Positions 7,623 to 15,308 of a stretch of 23,412 nucleotides of DNA are shown one piece after another. Every line of letters begins with the position of its first letter. The stretch's first letter is position 1. Below the pieces are notes generated by a model, which did not search any database, was not told the DNA's origin, and worked only from the letters and a program-made list of their open reading frames with translations. The stretch is from a virus. Position numbers and translations under genes: made by a program. Location: positions 1-23,412 of the IMG/VR virus record IMGVR_UViG_3300042300_000923; one strand, 5' to 3'.

Positions 7623-9168
7623 TCCAAAGAAAATAATATTTCAGGGAATCGTTTTAAACAATCAAGATCCGTTAATGCTTGGTAGAATTAGAGCATTACC
7701 GATTGATGTCGTTGAGTCCCAAGTTTTACCTGAAGATTGGAACCCAACTGTTGATCCTTGGACAAAAAAAGACCCTTTAATTTATTTACCGTTATTACCT
7801 TATTATGTTAGTCAAGTTCCACAAGTGGACGAATACGTTCATATATTTCTATATAACTTAGACCAACAATTAGACAATAGTAAATTTTATGTTCAAGGAC
7901 CAATAACAAGACCCCAAAACAATTTATTTGAGTATTGGAGGAATAGCGAATCGTTACTTGCAAGTGGAGAGTTTTTGAAACAAGCAAATAACATTAAAGA
8001 CCCATTAACTTTTGAAAACAAGGACAATACTAAAGGTATTTACCCTGAACCTGGTGACAATTCTTTATTAGGTAGGGGAACTGCCGATGTTGTTGTTAAA
8101 AAAAGTGATGTATTAATAAGGGCAGGAAAAAATATACCGGTCCAAACGGCAGGATTTAATTTACCAAGCCCAAGACAAAATAGATCTTTTTTACAAATAT
8201 CTTTGTTTGATTTAGAAAAAGAATTTGCAGATCCCGTTAAAAAAAGATTTTTAGAAAACAAAACACAATTAGTCAAAAAATTAGTGGAGTGGGAAGTAAC
8301 CAACGAATTTACGATCACAGGTTTTACAAGCGGTGGTGGTGTTACTGGAACAACTGTGTATAATGGAAACATTAAATTATATTCTTTATTACCTAAAGAC
8401 GGAACTAAATCTAGTGAAATCAAAATGACAACACCTTTAGATACTTTCAAAAGTGGTGTTGAGTATTCATTAGATTTTACAGGAAAAACTTTGGATGAGG
8501 GGGTTAAAATTATAAATCAATTTATTGGGGGGATAAACCAAGGAAAAATAAATGTAGATGGATATCAACAATTTCCTTTTGAAAACTCAACAACATTAAA
8601 AAATCAATTTCCTTTTTATTTTAGACCCTCTAAAAATAATATAGATAAATTGTCGTCTTCCGCATCAACAGAATTCAATACGGTGAATAGTTTTTTTAGA
8701 AGAATAAAATTATTACCTTCCGATAAACAATTTGGTAGCGTCCTTGTTTGGCAAAAAAACGTAGTTGGAGAACAATTGACACCAACCACAGAAACTTTAG
8801 AACAACCAAGATATAAACCAAATCCTGTTTCTTATGGAACCGTTGGCGCAGACTTTGTTTATTTATTATCACACAAAACAGATATTCCATCCAAATCAAA
8901 AATTAACCTTCAACCAAAAGAAACTCTATACGGAATAGACCAAGAATATTTCACAAATCAAATATTACCAAATACAGATCCGATGGTAAGAGGTGATGAA
9001 CTTATGAAGTTATTGAAATTGATTGTAGATTTCTTAGGGTCTCACGTTCATAACATAAATAAAGCTCCAATACCAATTGGAACCGACGGAACAAAGTTAG
9101 AAGAAATAAGGAAAATTCTTCAAGACGCAGACAATTCAATTTTAAATCAAAATATTAGAATCAATTGA
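7615..9168 (+). CDS. Baseplate hub/spike protein, gp5-like N-terminal OB domain
   Basis: The N-terminal 100 residues look like the OB fold of T4 gp5-type hub proteins. IIFQGIVLNNQDPLMLGRIR (about residues 6-25) corresponds to the family's 'NNxDPLxxGRVRVR' strand pair. The following YLPLLPYYVSQVPQVDEYVH and KFYVQGPI match the remaining strands. A middle region of about 300 residues is beta-rich and not recognised, and I see no lysozyme domain. The C terminus contains LMKLLKLIVDFLGSHVHNIN, a helix-plus-SHxHN segment found in baseplate spike-type proteins. This would be part of the membrane-puncturing centre of a contractile tail. Length 517 residues compares with 575 for T4 gp5. The stop codon overlaps a candidate late promoter for the next gene. 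Confidence 0.6.
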   Translation: MANPKKIIFQGIVLNNQDPLMLGRIRALPIDVVESQVLPEDWNPTVDPWTKKDPLIYLPLLPYYVSQVPQVDEYVHIFLYNLDQQLDNSKFYVQGPITRPQNNLFEYWRNSESLLASGEFLKQANNIKDPLTFENKDNTKGIYPEPGDNSLLGRGTADVVVKKSDVLIRAGKNIPVQTAGFNLPSPRQNRSFLQISLFDLEKEFADPVKKRFLENKTQLVKKLVEWEVTNEFTITGFTSGGGVTGTTVYNGNIKLYSLLPKDGTKSSEIKMTTPLDTFKSGVEYSLDFTGKTLDEGVKIINQFIGGINQGKINVDGYQQFPFENSTTLKNQFPFYFRPSKNNIDKLSSSASTEFNTVNSFFRRIKLLPSDKQFGSVLVWQKNVVGEQLTPTTETLEQPRYKPNPVSYGTVGADFVYLLSHKTDIPSKSKINLQPKETLYGIDQEYFTNQILPNTDPMVRGDELMKLLKLIVDFLGSHVHNINKAPIPIGTDGTKLEEIRKILQDADNSILNQNIRIN

Positions 9169-9177
9169 TATTTATTA
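9167..9177 (+). promoter_or_regulatory. Candidate late promoter before the 9189 gene
   Basis: GATATTTATTA lies 11 bases upstream of the ATG at 9189 and overlaps the stop of the preceding gene. It is followed by TATAAAAA, one base from the T4 late promoter core TATAAATA. Nearly the same element recurs before six other starts in this window. No TTG-type upstream element is at the right spacing. Late function is inferred from recurrence and from the gp55-like gene. Confidence 0.5.
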
Positions 9178-9188
9178 TAAAAAGATAA

Positions 9189-10655
9189 ATGTCAATTAAT
9201 AATTCCTATTTTAGTAGAAATAACACCATAGTTTTAAATAGTTATGTAAATACCGGAAGAAATCCTGTAATGCAACTATATTACGGTGACGGTGGAGTTC
9301 AAAATCCAATTGGTTATTCAAGATTCATTTTTGACCTAGACTTAACTTTATTACGAGAAAAAATATTAACAGGAGTAATTTCTACAAGTTGTAATAATCA
9401 AATTACCCATACTTTAAAAATGACAAATACCTCAGCATTTAACGCAGAGTTATTAAATACGTCTATGCCTGACGGTAGTATGAGGGCTACTTCATTTGAT
9501 TTAATTTTATTTAGAATACCCCCAATTGATTTTGATAATAACCAACCACAAACATGGGACGAAGGTGTTGGTTATGATTTTTATGACTACGGAGACCCAA
9601 TAGGTCCAAACAGAGCATATTCTAACAGACCATCAAATTGGTATCAAAGATCGACAATTAAAAATTGGGAACAAGAAGGTATATATGATAATAGAAATTT
9701 GGGACCAGTTCCTTTTTCTGCTCTTACGATTGTTGATATCCAACATTTTGAATTTGGTAATGAAGATATTGAATTTGACATGACATATGAAATCAATATG
9801 ATTTTAAACAATACACTAACTGGATCCACAGGTTGGGGTATTGCTTATCTCCCTGAGGTAGAAAATTTAAGTGGAACTACAGGTAGTTATTCGGTTGGTT
9901 TTTTCACCCGTCATACTCAAACATTTTACGAACCTTATTTATTAACCAATTATAATGATTTAATCGAAGACGATAGAAACAACTTTTCAATGGGAAAAGT
10001 TAATAAGTTATACTTATACATTTATGAAGATGGGGATTTCAAAAACTTAGACCAAACACCTCGAGTTTCAATTTCCGATTCTTCAGGAACACCGATTATT
10101 GGACTTCAAAACTTATCAACTTGTCTTAGAACAAAAGGGGTTTATGAAGTCACATTACCACCACTTACAGGATACAAAACACCATGTATGTTTACGGATA
10201 CTTGGTCAAATATTAAATTAAACGGATTTTCTTTACCTAATCAGACTAATGAGTTTACGGTCTATCCAATACAAAAATCCATTCAAATTGGAGCATCAAC
10301 AAATGACCCATCTCAATATGGTTTTACCTATTATGGATTGAAACAAAATGAGAAAATCTTAAATACAGATGTTAGAAAAGTTGGGGTTATTATTAAACAA
10401 GCATACACAACAAACAAACAACTACCAAATGTTGATGGTCAATACAGAGTTTATGTTAGAGAGGGTCAAACTGAAGTTATTGTTCAAGATTGGACTCCTT
10501 TGAATAGAACACCAAATGAATATTATTTCATTTTTGATACAAGAGATAAAATACCAAATATGTATTTTGTCGATATTAAAGTTACGACTTCAGGTCAAAT
10601 TAATGTTTATAAAGAACAAATTAATTTTCAAATCGTAAACGAGAAAACAGAATAA
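9189..10655 (+). CDS. Putative virion structural protein
   Basis: The 488-residue protein is rich in Asn, Tyr, Thr and Gly, has little Lys-rich helix and appears mostly beta-strand, as expected for a tail, baseplate or decoration protein. The N-terminal portion includes NPVMQLYYGDGG and GYSRFIFDLDLTLLREKI (about residues 44-61), which is reminiscent of conserved virion proteins in T4-like phages, but I cannot assign a T4 gene number. It has its own candidate late promoter, followed by a 20-base leader without Shine-Dalgarno, which fits abundant late expression. No signal peptide or membrane segment is seen. A neck, baseplate or fibre-attachment role is possible. Confidence 0.6.
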   Translation: MSINNSYFSRNNTIVLNSYVNTGRNPVMQLYYGDGGVQNPIGYSRFIFDLDLTLLREKILTGVISTSCNNQITHTLKMTNTSAFNAELLNTSMPDGSMRATSFDLILFRIPPIDFDNNQPQTWDEGVGYDFYDYGDPIGPNRAYSNRPSNWYQRSTIKNWEQEGIYDNRNLGPVPFSALTIVDIQHFEFGNEDIEFDMTYEINMILNNTLTGSTGWGIAYLPEVENLSGTTGSYSVGFFTRHTQTFYEPYLLTNYNDLIEDDRNNFSMGKVNKLYLYIYEDGDFKNLDQTPRVSISDSSGTPIIGLQNLSTCLRTKGVYEVTLPPLTGYKTPCMFTDTWSNIKLNGFSLPNQTNEFTVYPIQKSIQIGASTNDPSQYGFTYYGLKQNEKILNTDVRKVGVIIKQAYTTNKQLPNVDGQYRVYVREGQTEVIVQDWTPLNRTPNEYYFIFDTRDKIPNMYFVDIKVTTSGQINVYKEQINFQIVNEKTE

Positions 10656-10658
10656 TTA

Positions 10659-10669
10659 GATATTTATTA
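10659..10669 (+). promoter_or_regulatory. Candidate late promoter before the 10684 gene
   Basis: GATATTTATTA, followed by AGAAAAAC, lies 14 bases upstream of the ATG at 10684 in the short gap between two virion genes. The 11-mer is identical to that before 9189. The same tail (AGAAAAAC) also follows the element before the scaffold gene on the minus strand. Confidence 0.5.
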
Positions 10670-10683
10670 AGAAAAACAATATT

Positions 10684-11076
10684 ATGGCAATTCAAAGTTT
10701 TGAATTATGTGATCAATCGGGAGTTTTTGTCAATGTAAATGACAATGGAACTCCTTTAGTTACAGGAGACACCTATTCCGTTATAAATGGACTTACTGGA
10801 GAAATATTATGTGCAACTTTTGTTAGTGGATCAACCATACCAGGACCCGTATATGAATTAGCAACATTATTTGATTCTTGTTTTGCTTGTAGTTCAAGTA
10901 TTCCTTTTTCTGCAGGAACAGAATATAATGGTTGTGTTATTTGTTGTCCATGTGGTCCAGGAACAACTGTAAATGAAGTAACATTACCACATCCAGAGTG
11001 GACTGGGTTGTATGGAAATCCAATTACACAATTAGGATCAGTTCAACTTGGAGGAAGAAACGGTTTAAACTCTTAA
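10684..11076 (+). CDS. Cysteine-rich small virion-region protein
   Basis: The 130-residue product has eight Cys (9, 43, 66, 69, 84, 87, 88, 90), including a CFAC pair and a CVICCPC cluster. It is otherwise Gly/Thr/Ser-rich and probably beta-structured. No family is recognised. The Cys pattern could bind a metal such as zinc or form disulphides in the assembled particle. It has its own candidate late promoter and lies 7 bases before the next gene, so it is likely an abundant late protein such as a decoration or small tail protein. A Cys cluster also occurs in the major capsid protein of this phage, which may be coincidence or may reflect capsid interaction. Confidence 0.6.
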   Translation: MAIQSFELCDQSGVFVNVNDNGTPLVTGDTYSVINGLTGEILCATFVSGSTIPGPVYELATLFDSCFACSSSIPFSAGTEYNGCVICCPCGPGTTVNEVTLPHPEWTGLYGNPITQLGSVQLGGRNGLNS

Positions 11077-11083
11077 AAAGATT

Positions 11084-11542
11084 ATGAAAAATTTAAATTA
11101 TATTATTAGAAAAGTTTTATTAGAAACGCACGACGAACAACACTCTTCGAGATATATGTTTTTCTCTAATTTAGAACAAATTAGAAGACAATGTGATTTA
11201 TTACTTGATTTAGACCAAAACATGATAGAAGAAATTTTAGAAGATGGTCATGATTGGGCTCAAGATCACATTGCTGAAGCAAAAAACAATATGGATCAAG
11301 TTTTTGATTTTTTAATGAATAGAACTAATTCTGAACATCATGAAAATGATATGGATGATAATATAATGATGGAAGGTAGAAAAAAAACAGGAACAAAATT
11401 ATGTGCAAGAGGTATTGCATCCGCCAAAGCAAAATACGAGGTCTACCCCTCAGCCTATAGTAATGGTCACGCTGTCCAAGTCTGTAAAGGAAAAATTAAA
11501 GGACTTGACGGGAAAAAAAGATGTTCAGGGGCTTTCTGTTAA
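11084..11542 (+). CDS. Possible packaged internal head protein with N-terminal targeting helix
   Basis: The product has 152 residues in three parts. The first is an amphipathic N-terminal helix, MKNLNYIIRKVLLE (1-14), ending in LLE before Thr15, a T4 prohead-protease-type cleavage site (L/I-x-E). A central acidic, His-containing helical region covers about residues 20-95. A basic C-terminal domain of about 50 residues contains CARGIASAKAKYEVYPSAYS and the later KGKIKGLDGKKRCSGAFC. I recall the 'AKxKYxVYPSAYxN' motif from conserved phage proteins without known function. The same N-terminal pattern occurs on the protein encoded at 12045-13037. Packaging inside the head followed by peptide removal is inferred. 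The stop ends the plus-strand virion run. Confidence 0.6.
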   Translation: MKNLNYIIRKVLLETHDEQHSSRYMFFSNLEQIRRQCDLLLDLDQNMIEEILEDGHDWAQDHIAEAKNNMDQVFDFLMNRTNSEHHENDMDDNIMMEGRKKTGTKLCARGIASAKAKYEVYPSAYSNGHAVQVCKGKIKGLDGKKRCSGAFC

Positions 11543-11557
11543 TTAGTTAAATCCAAT

Positions 11558-11588
11558 TTGTCTTATTAAATTTTCTTTCCTATATTTG
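11558..11588 (+). promoter_or_regulatory. Bacteroidota-type promoter for the 11614 gene
   Basis: TTG at 11558-11560 is separated by 20 bases from TATATTTG at 11581-11588. This is a full match to the Bacteroidota housekeeping promoter (TTG, 19-21 bases, TAnnTTTG). Transcription would begin about 5-7 bases further on, leaving a leader of roughly 20 bases. It is the clearest host-type promoter in the window, together with that of bS21. Confidence 0.8.
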
Positions 11589-11613
11589 TAGAACAAACAT
11601 AAACTACAAATAA

Positions 11614-12048
11614 ATGAAAAAAGCGTTTTTAAGATTTTACAAAAGATTCAAAGTATATTTAGGAAAACTCAACCGTAGTTCCGCAATGAAAACTCATGAG
11701 GAAGTAGAACTACACGAAAAAACCGCCTTTAAAATTTGTGTTAAAGTTATATCTCACAAAGATTCGGATTTTATGATTGCACCTATGTCTAACAAAAGAT
11801 ATATTCTTAATGAGACACTAAATCTTTTCATTATAATTGACTATGGTAGAGTAGAAATAACAAACCACGTATTTCACTATGATGTGAAACTTACAGGTAG
11901 AGATTTTGACAGGGTCATTTATTTATACGATAATGAAACCGAAAGAAGAAGAAGTAATGCTGAAATGGAAGTCAAAGGAAATATAAAAAATTCTTTACAA
12001 AAAGTTTTAGAAAAGATTGAACAAAAAATTAATTCTAATCCGAGTTAG
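11614..12048 (+). CDS. Unknown protein under a host-type promoter
   Basis: The 144-residue product begins with a strongly basic, aromatic segment (MKKAFLRFYKRFKVYLGKL). It continues with a mixed alpha/beta region (YILNETLNLFIIIDYGRVEI and YDVKLTGRDFDRVIYLYD) and ends in a charged helix with a heptad-like repeat (LQKVLEKIEQKI). No family is recognised. Unlike the virion genes next to it, it has its own Bacteroidota-type promoter and a 70-base intergenic leader region, which suggests expression by unmodified host RNA polymerase, perhaps early. It ends convergently with the minus-strand gene at 12045, the two stops sharing the four bases TTAG. Confidence 0.65.
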   Translation: MKKAFLRFYKRFKVYLGKLNRSSAMKTHEEVELHEKTAFKICVKVISHKDSDFMIAPMSNKRYILNETLNLFIIIDYGRVEITNHVFHYDVKLTGRDFDRVIYLYDNETERRRSNAEMEVKGNIKNSLQKVLEKIEQKINSNPS

Positions 12049-13037
12049 ATTTTTAGATTTCGAATGATTGATAAAACTGTGGTGTCTTCTTTAATATTCT
12101 TTTTTGGTTTATAAGAAGTCATCACAGGTTTTTGTCCTTTACCTCGTTGTGGATCTTTTTTCTCGGCTCTTCTTTTTTGAGCACAAGCAGCCTTTTTTTG
12201 TGAGTCAGACATTTTACCAGCAACACCTGCTGCTCTACACTTAGGATATGAACCCTTACTTGTATCACTTCGACCACATGGGGGGTGTTTTCCGTCGACT
12301 TTACGACAAATGTTTACCCAAGGACCTTTTGGTTGAGAAGATCCCTTAGGCTTCTTCTTTTTACCGAACCAAACGGCCAAGTCTTCATTAATTGTGTCGG
12401 GATAATCGATGTCTCTTTTATATGAGCCCTTTTCGTCTTTTTCCCACACACCAACATTTCTTTTAACATTTTTTTTAAGTGTATTTAAAAGAGATTTTTT
12501 GTTGTAATATTTATTACCATCATAAATGAATGGGGATAGTTCTGAGTTTTTCCATTTGTATGACCCAATTTCTAAAGGAGCATTATATATACCCGAGGTA
12601 ATTGAGGAATCCGCTTCTAACAAAAGATCATCCGTTAGCTCAACCCACTCGTTAAATTTCACTTTTTCTATGAATGGTGTCATTTTTTCTTTTATGTTTG
12701 GGTTGAATTTATCATTCATTTGTGGATTAATAACATTTCCATCTTCGTCACTAAATGTTGAAAATGGGTGGTGTTTGATATAGTCTTGAATTTTGGCTGC
12801 AGTCCTTTCTAATTCAATAATTTGGTTGTGTCTTAAGTCCCACTGTTTATCATAACTATCATATTGAACTAATGGGCTTTTATAGTCTGAAACCGCTTTA
12901 GTAAATGGTTGTAATGATTCTCCTGAAAATGGTCTCAAACCAGGTTGCACAGGTGGAATATAACTTCCTCTACTTCCTGTCATATCGCCAGTTGCTTCAC
13001 TTACGACTTTTTTAATTATTTTACTTAGTCTATCCAT
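12045..13037 (-). CDS. Possible packaged head protein with targeting helix and basic Cys-containing C-terminal domain
   Basis: The 330-residue product starts MDRLSKIIKKVVSEATGD, a helix that parallels the N terminus of the 11084 gene residue by residue and ends in VSE before Ala15, a possible gp21 cleavage site. The middle is polar and unrecognised. The C-terminal 90 residues are strongly basic and include WVNICRKVDGKHPPCGRSDT, SYPKCRAAGV and a later Cys. I know this 'ICR...PCGR...YPKCR' pattern from conserved phage and large-virus proteins of unknown function; it may bind nucleic acid or metal. It is preceded by a candidate late promoter and converges on the 11614 gene with a 4-base overlap of stops. 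Confidence 0.65.
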   Translation of the reverse strand: MDRLSKIIKKVVSEATGDMTGSRGSYIPPVQPGLRPFSGESLQPFTKAVSDYKSPLVQYDSYDKQWDLRHNQIIELERTAAKIQDYIKHHPFSTFSDEDGNVINPQMNDKFNPNIKEKMTPFIEKVKFNEWVELTDDLLLEADSSITSGIYNAPLEIGSYKWKNSELSPFIYDGNKYYNKKSLLNTLKKNVKRNVGVWEKDEKGSYKRDIDYPDTINEDLAVWFGKKKKPKGSSQPKGPWVNICRKVDGKHPPCGRSDTSKGSYPKCRAAGVAGKMSDSQKKAACAQKRRAEKKDPQRGKGQKPVMTSYKPKKNIKEDTTVLSIIRNLKI

Positions 13038-13067
13038 TGAATTATAATTATAAATATCTTATATTTT
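13037..13067 (+). promoter_or_regulatory. Possible host-type promoter for the 13072 gene
   Basis: TTG at 13037-13039, 20 bases, then TATATTTT at 13060-13067, one base from TAnnTTTG. If real, the transcript would begin almost at the ATG (13072), giving a leaderless message. The first TTG overlaps the start of the minus-strand gene, so this is weaker than the two full matches. Confidence 0.4.
13048..13058 (-). promoter_or_regulatory. Candidate late promoter before the 12045-13037 gene
   Basis: Reading the minus strand, GATATTTATAA ends 10 bases before the ATG at 13037. The plus strand of the same bases reads TATAAATATC, which contains an exact T4 late core TATAAATA, so the element could also serve the plus-strand gene at 13072. 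Orientation rests on comparison with the other copies. Confidence 0.45.
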
Positions 13068-13071
13068 AAAT

Positions 13072-13296
13072 ATGGAAAATGAAAATGAAATTTTTGGTAA
13101 TTTATTTGGTTCTATAAATCTTATTAGCGAAGACCATTTAGAAATACTTTTGTCGACTATGGATAATAACACTGCAAATTATTACCTAATAGAGGCGATA
13201 AAATCGGCATATAAAAAGGGTGCCTTTTCTATTGGTGAATCAGAAGTTATTTCTAAGGCGATTAGAATTCTTCTAAAAAATACTGATGACAAATAA
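13072..13296 (+). CDS. Small unknown protein, 74 residues
   Basis: The product is acidic at the N terminus (MENENEIFGNLFGSINLI) and helical afterwards, with LIEAIKSAYKKGAFSIGESE and VISKAIRILLKNTDDK. No family is recognised. It stands alone on the plus strand between two minus-strand genes, begins 34 bases from its divergent neighbour and is closed by a perfect hairpin terminator. Codon use and composition match the phage. Isolation plus a possible host-type promoter suggest regulation separate from the head genes. Confidence 0.65.
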   Translation: MENENEIFGNLFGSINLISEDHLEILLSTMDNNTANYYLIEAIKSAYKKGAFSIGESEVISKAIRILLKNTDDK

Positions 13297-13298
13297 AA

Positions 13299-13322
13299 AA
13301 AGGTCAGATTTCTCTGACCTTT
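13299..13322. terminator. Bidirectional terminator between the 13072 gene and gp23
   Basis: AAAGGTCAGA (13299-13308) and TCTGACCTTT (13313-13322) form a perfect 10-bp stem with loop TTTC. T-rich sequence follows on both strands (TTTCTTCTT on plus; seven T on minus). It lies between convergent stops at 13296 and 13345, so it can end both the small plus gene and the major capsid transcript. Confidence 0.85.
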
Positions 13323-13344
13323 CTTCTTATAAACCTTTAATTGA

Positions 13345-15276
13345 TTATCTCAATTCTCTTAAATCGAATGATCTAACACCATCCACGGTAATTCTTCCGT
13401 AAAAGCGATTATTTACCATCTTCTTCGCGTATCTTGTCATAATACCTTTGATAGGCGTGAAGTTGAATGGGTTATACATTGTAGGTGTCAATTGTAGAGG
13501 AACATACGGTGCGTAAATGTAACCTGTGTCTAACAATGAAGTTCCTTTGTGCCCAATCAAAACTTGGTTTGGTGGGAAGTAAGGATCACGATAAACTTGG
13601 TAACGACCAGATAGAGTTCCAACTCTTTCGATACCCATGTTGTATTGGTCTTGCTCAGGAGCCGCGTTAGATACGTGGAAGTATTCTAAATCGTCAAAGA
13701 TAGCAGAAACCTCAGAAGATACAACAATCCAGTTAGCTCCACCTCTCAAAGTAGATTTGTGGATTTGTGCTGACAATTGGTTGATTGCTGTGATCAAAGT
13801 TTGGTTCCAGTCTTTCTGAGTGTAAGATGTTGTTTGAGAAATTCTTCTCCATCCGTTGTAGTCCCAACGTAATTGCCAAGCCGCTCCTTTTCTCAAGTCA
13901 CGTAGAATTTCACGGTCGATCTCAGCCGCTATTTGTTCTGACAACAATGCTGTCAATTCAGCTTCAGCGTCGATGTTGTGGAATGCCGCAACGTCTTGAG
14001 CCAATTCAGGTGACCATTGAGCTCTTAGTTTTCTTTCAGTTACAGATACAGTTACTGACTGTAAATCAAAAGAAACCTCACCAATTTGATCTTCAAATTC
14101 TAAGTCAGCATATCTTCTATACCAAGCCATGAATGAAGTTCCAGAAGTTCCTGAATAGATAGTTGTTCCTGTGTAACCGTCAAGTGATGTAGAATCACAA
14201 TCAGCACATACAGGACAAGAAAGGTCTACTTCAAGATAAATACAACCATCAGCATCACAAATATCATAATAGTTTGATCCGTTTCCTGTTGGTGGGTTGT
14301 AAGCTGGTGAACCAGGGTTATCACCCGCATTTCTAAATTGTGTGTTTTGGTTGTTACCATACTTAACAATTCCTTTACCGTAGATTTGTGTTACAACTCT
14401 AAATAATAGAGGAACAAATACAGACTGTCCGTTGAAAGTTCCCCTAAGAACGTTACAAGGTGTAGTATCTGCAGAAATAACTGAAGTTCCGTAGATTCTT
14501 AAGTCAGACAAGAAAGCTTCTGTATCCATTTCGTTACCATCAGGTCCGATAAGTTTTCCAGCTCCTGAGTTAGCAAAACCACAAAGTTTCATGATAACTT
14601 TTCTTGTGTTTCCTGAGTAAGAGTTAAGTGAAGTATCTACTAAGTATCCACCTACCCAATGCTGAACAACGGTGTTTGCAGTTACTGCAGTCCACTTACC
14701 TTTAGAGTAGTCAAATAATCCTGGAGGATCTAAAGACGCTTCATTTCCTTCGTAGAACAAGTCATAAAGGTTTTTAGCGTAAGGATAACCACCAGCAGTT
14801 GCGTCATAACCTACGTTAGGGTTAGTTGGTCCGTTTGGTGCCCCTACAGGTGCAAAGTGCTCACCACCTGCATTTCCGTTATTGTCAGGTGTAGAGTTAG
14901 GATACAAGTTTGCAAATGTTGAACTTGCGTTTTCATATCCTTGGATTTTAGGCACAAAGTAGAACAATTTACCGATTGGTAAGTTCATAGCTTGCACTGA
15001 TACGATGTCATTAGCCAATAATTTAGAGAATACACGTCTTACGATTGGGAAAACAACTGTTTCAAATGCTCCGTTAGAAGTTCCATCTGAAGATGCTTCG
15101 TTAATCAAGAAAGATGCTTGGTTCTCATACAATTGAGCTACGTTTTCTTTAAGGTGACCTCTTAGACCGTCAAGAAAGCCTAATTTGTCCCATTTGTTAA
15201 TTGTGTCTTCTTTGATAACTTTAAGGTGCTTAAGACCGATGTTACCAACAAGACCTGATTCTAATAATGCTCCCAT
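13345..15276 (-). CDS. 23: Major capsid protein, T4 gp23-like, with large insertion
   Basis: Clear gp23 hallmarks are present: FPIVRRVFSKLLANDIVSVQ (residues 76-95), RKLRAQWSPELAQDVAAFHN (415-434), the following DAEAELTALLSEQIAAEIDR, and the C-terminal IYAPYVPLQLTPTMYNPFNF. An N-terminal pro-segment ends FLINE before Ala61, a good gp21 cleavage site (I-N-E) comparable to Glu65 in T4. The protein is 643 residues against 521 in T4. Much of the excess lies at about residues 115-390, which is Gly/Pro/Asn-rich and holds a Cys cluster (340, 345, 354, 357, 360). The coding sequence is visibly less AT-rich than its neighbours, as expected for the most abundant virion protein. It follows the scaffold gene by 32 bases and probably shares its transcript. 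Confidence 0.95.
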   Translation of the reverse strand: MGALLESGLVGNIGLKHLKVIKEDTINKWDKLGFLDGLRGHLKENVAQLYENQASFLINEASSDGTSNGAFETVVFPIVRRVFSKLLANDIVSVQAMNLPIGKLFYFVPKIQGYENASSTFANLYPNSTPDNNGNAGGEHFAPVGAPNGPTNPNVGYDATAGGYPYAKNLYDLFYEGNEASLDPPGLFDYSKGKWTAVTANTVVQHWVGGYLVDTSLNSYSGNTRKVIMKLCGFANSGAGKLIGPDGNEMDTEAFLSDLRIYGTSVISADTTPCNVLRGTFNGQSVFVPLLFRVVTQIYGKGIVKYGNNQNTQFRNAGDNPGSPAYNPPTGNGSNYYDICDADGCIYLEVDLSCPVCADCDSTSLDGYTGTTIYSGTSGTSFMAWYRRYADLEFEDQIGEVSFDLQSVTVSVTERKLRAQWSPELAQDVAAFHNIDAEAELTALLSEQIAAEIDREILRDLRKGAAWQLRWDYNGWRRISQTTSYTQKDWNQTLITAINQLSAQIHKSTLRGGANWIVVSSEVSAIFDDLEYFHVSNAAPEQDQYNMGIERVGTLSGRYQVYRDPYFPPNQVLIGHKGTSLLDTGYIYAPYVPLQLTPTMYNPFNFTPIKGIMTRYAKKMVNNRFYGRITVDGVRSFDLRELR

Positions 15277-15308
15277 TTTTTTTAAGGTTTTATTATTTTA
15301 GTTTATGT

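Noticed and set aside
8040-8899. Minus-strand open frames inside the gp5-like gene
   Set aside because: Shadow frames: no start context, no homology pattern, and the overlapping plus frame is the supported one.
12507-12517. A perfect AATATTTATTA on the plus strand within the 12045-13037 gene
   Set aside because: It is inside a coding sequence with no plus-strand gene following; treated as a chance match in AT-rich DNA and noted as a limit on the promoter motif.
13485-14132. Plus-strand open frames opposite the major capsid gene
   Set aside because: They lie within a confidently assigned gp23 reading frame, show no family motif and would need transcription against the strongest late gene.
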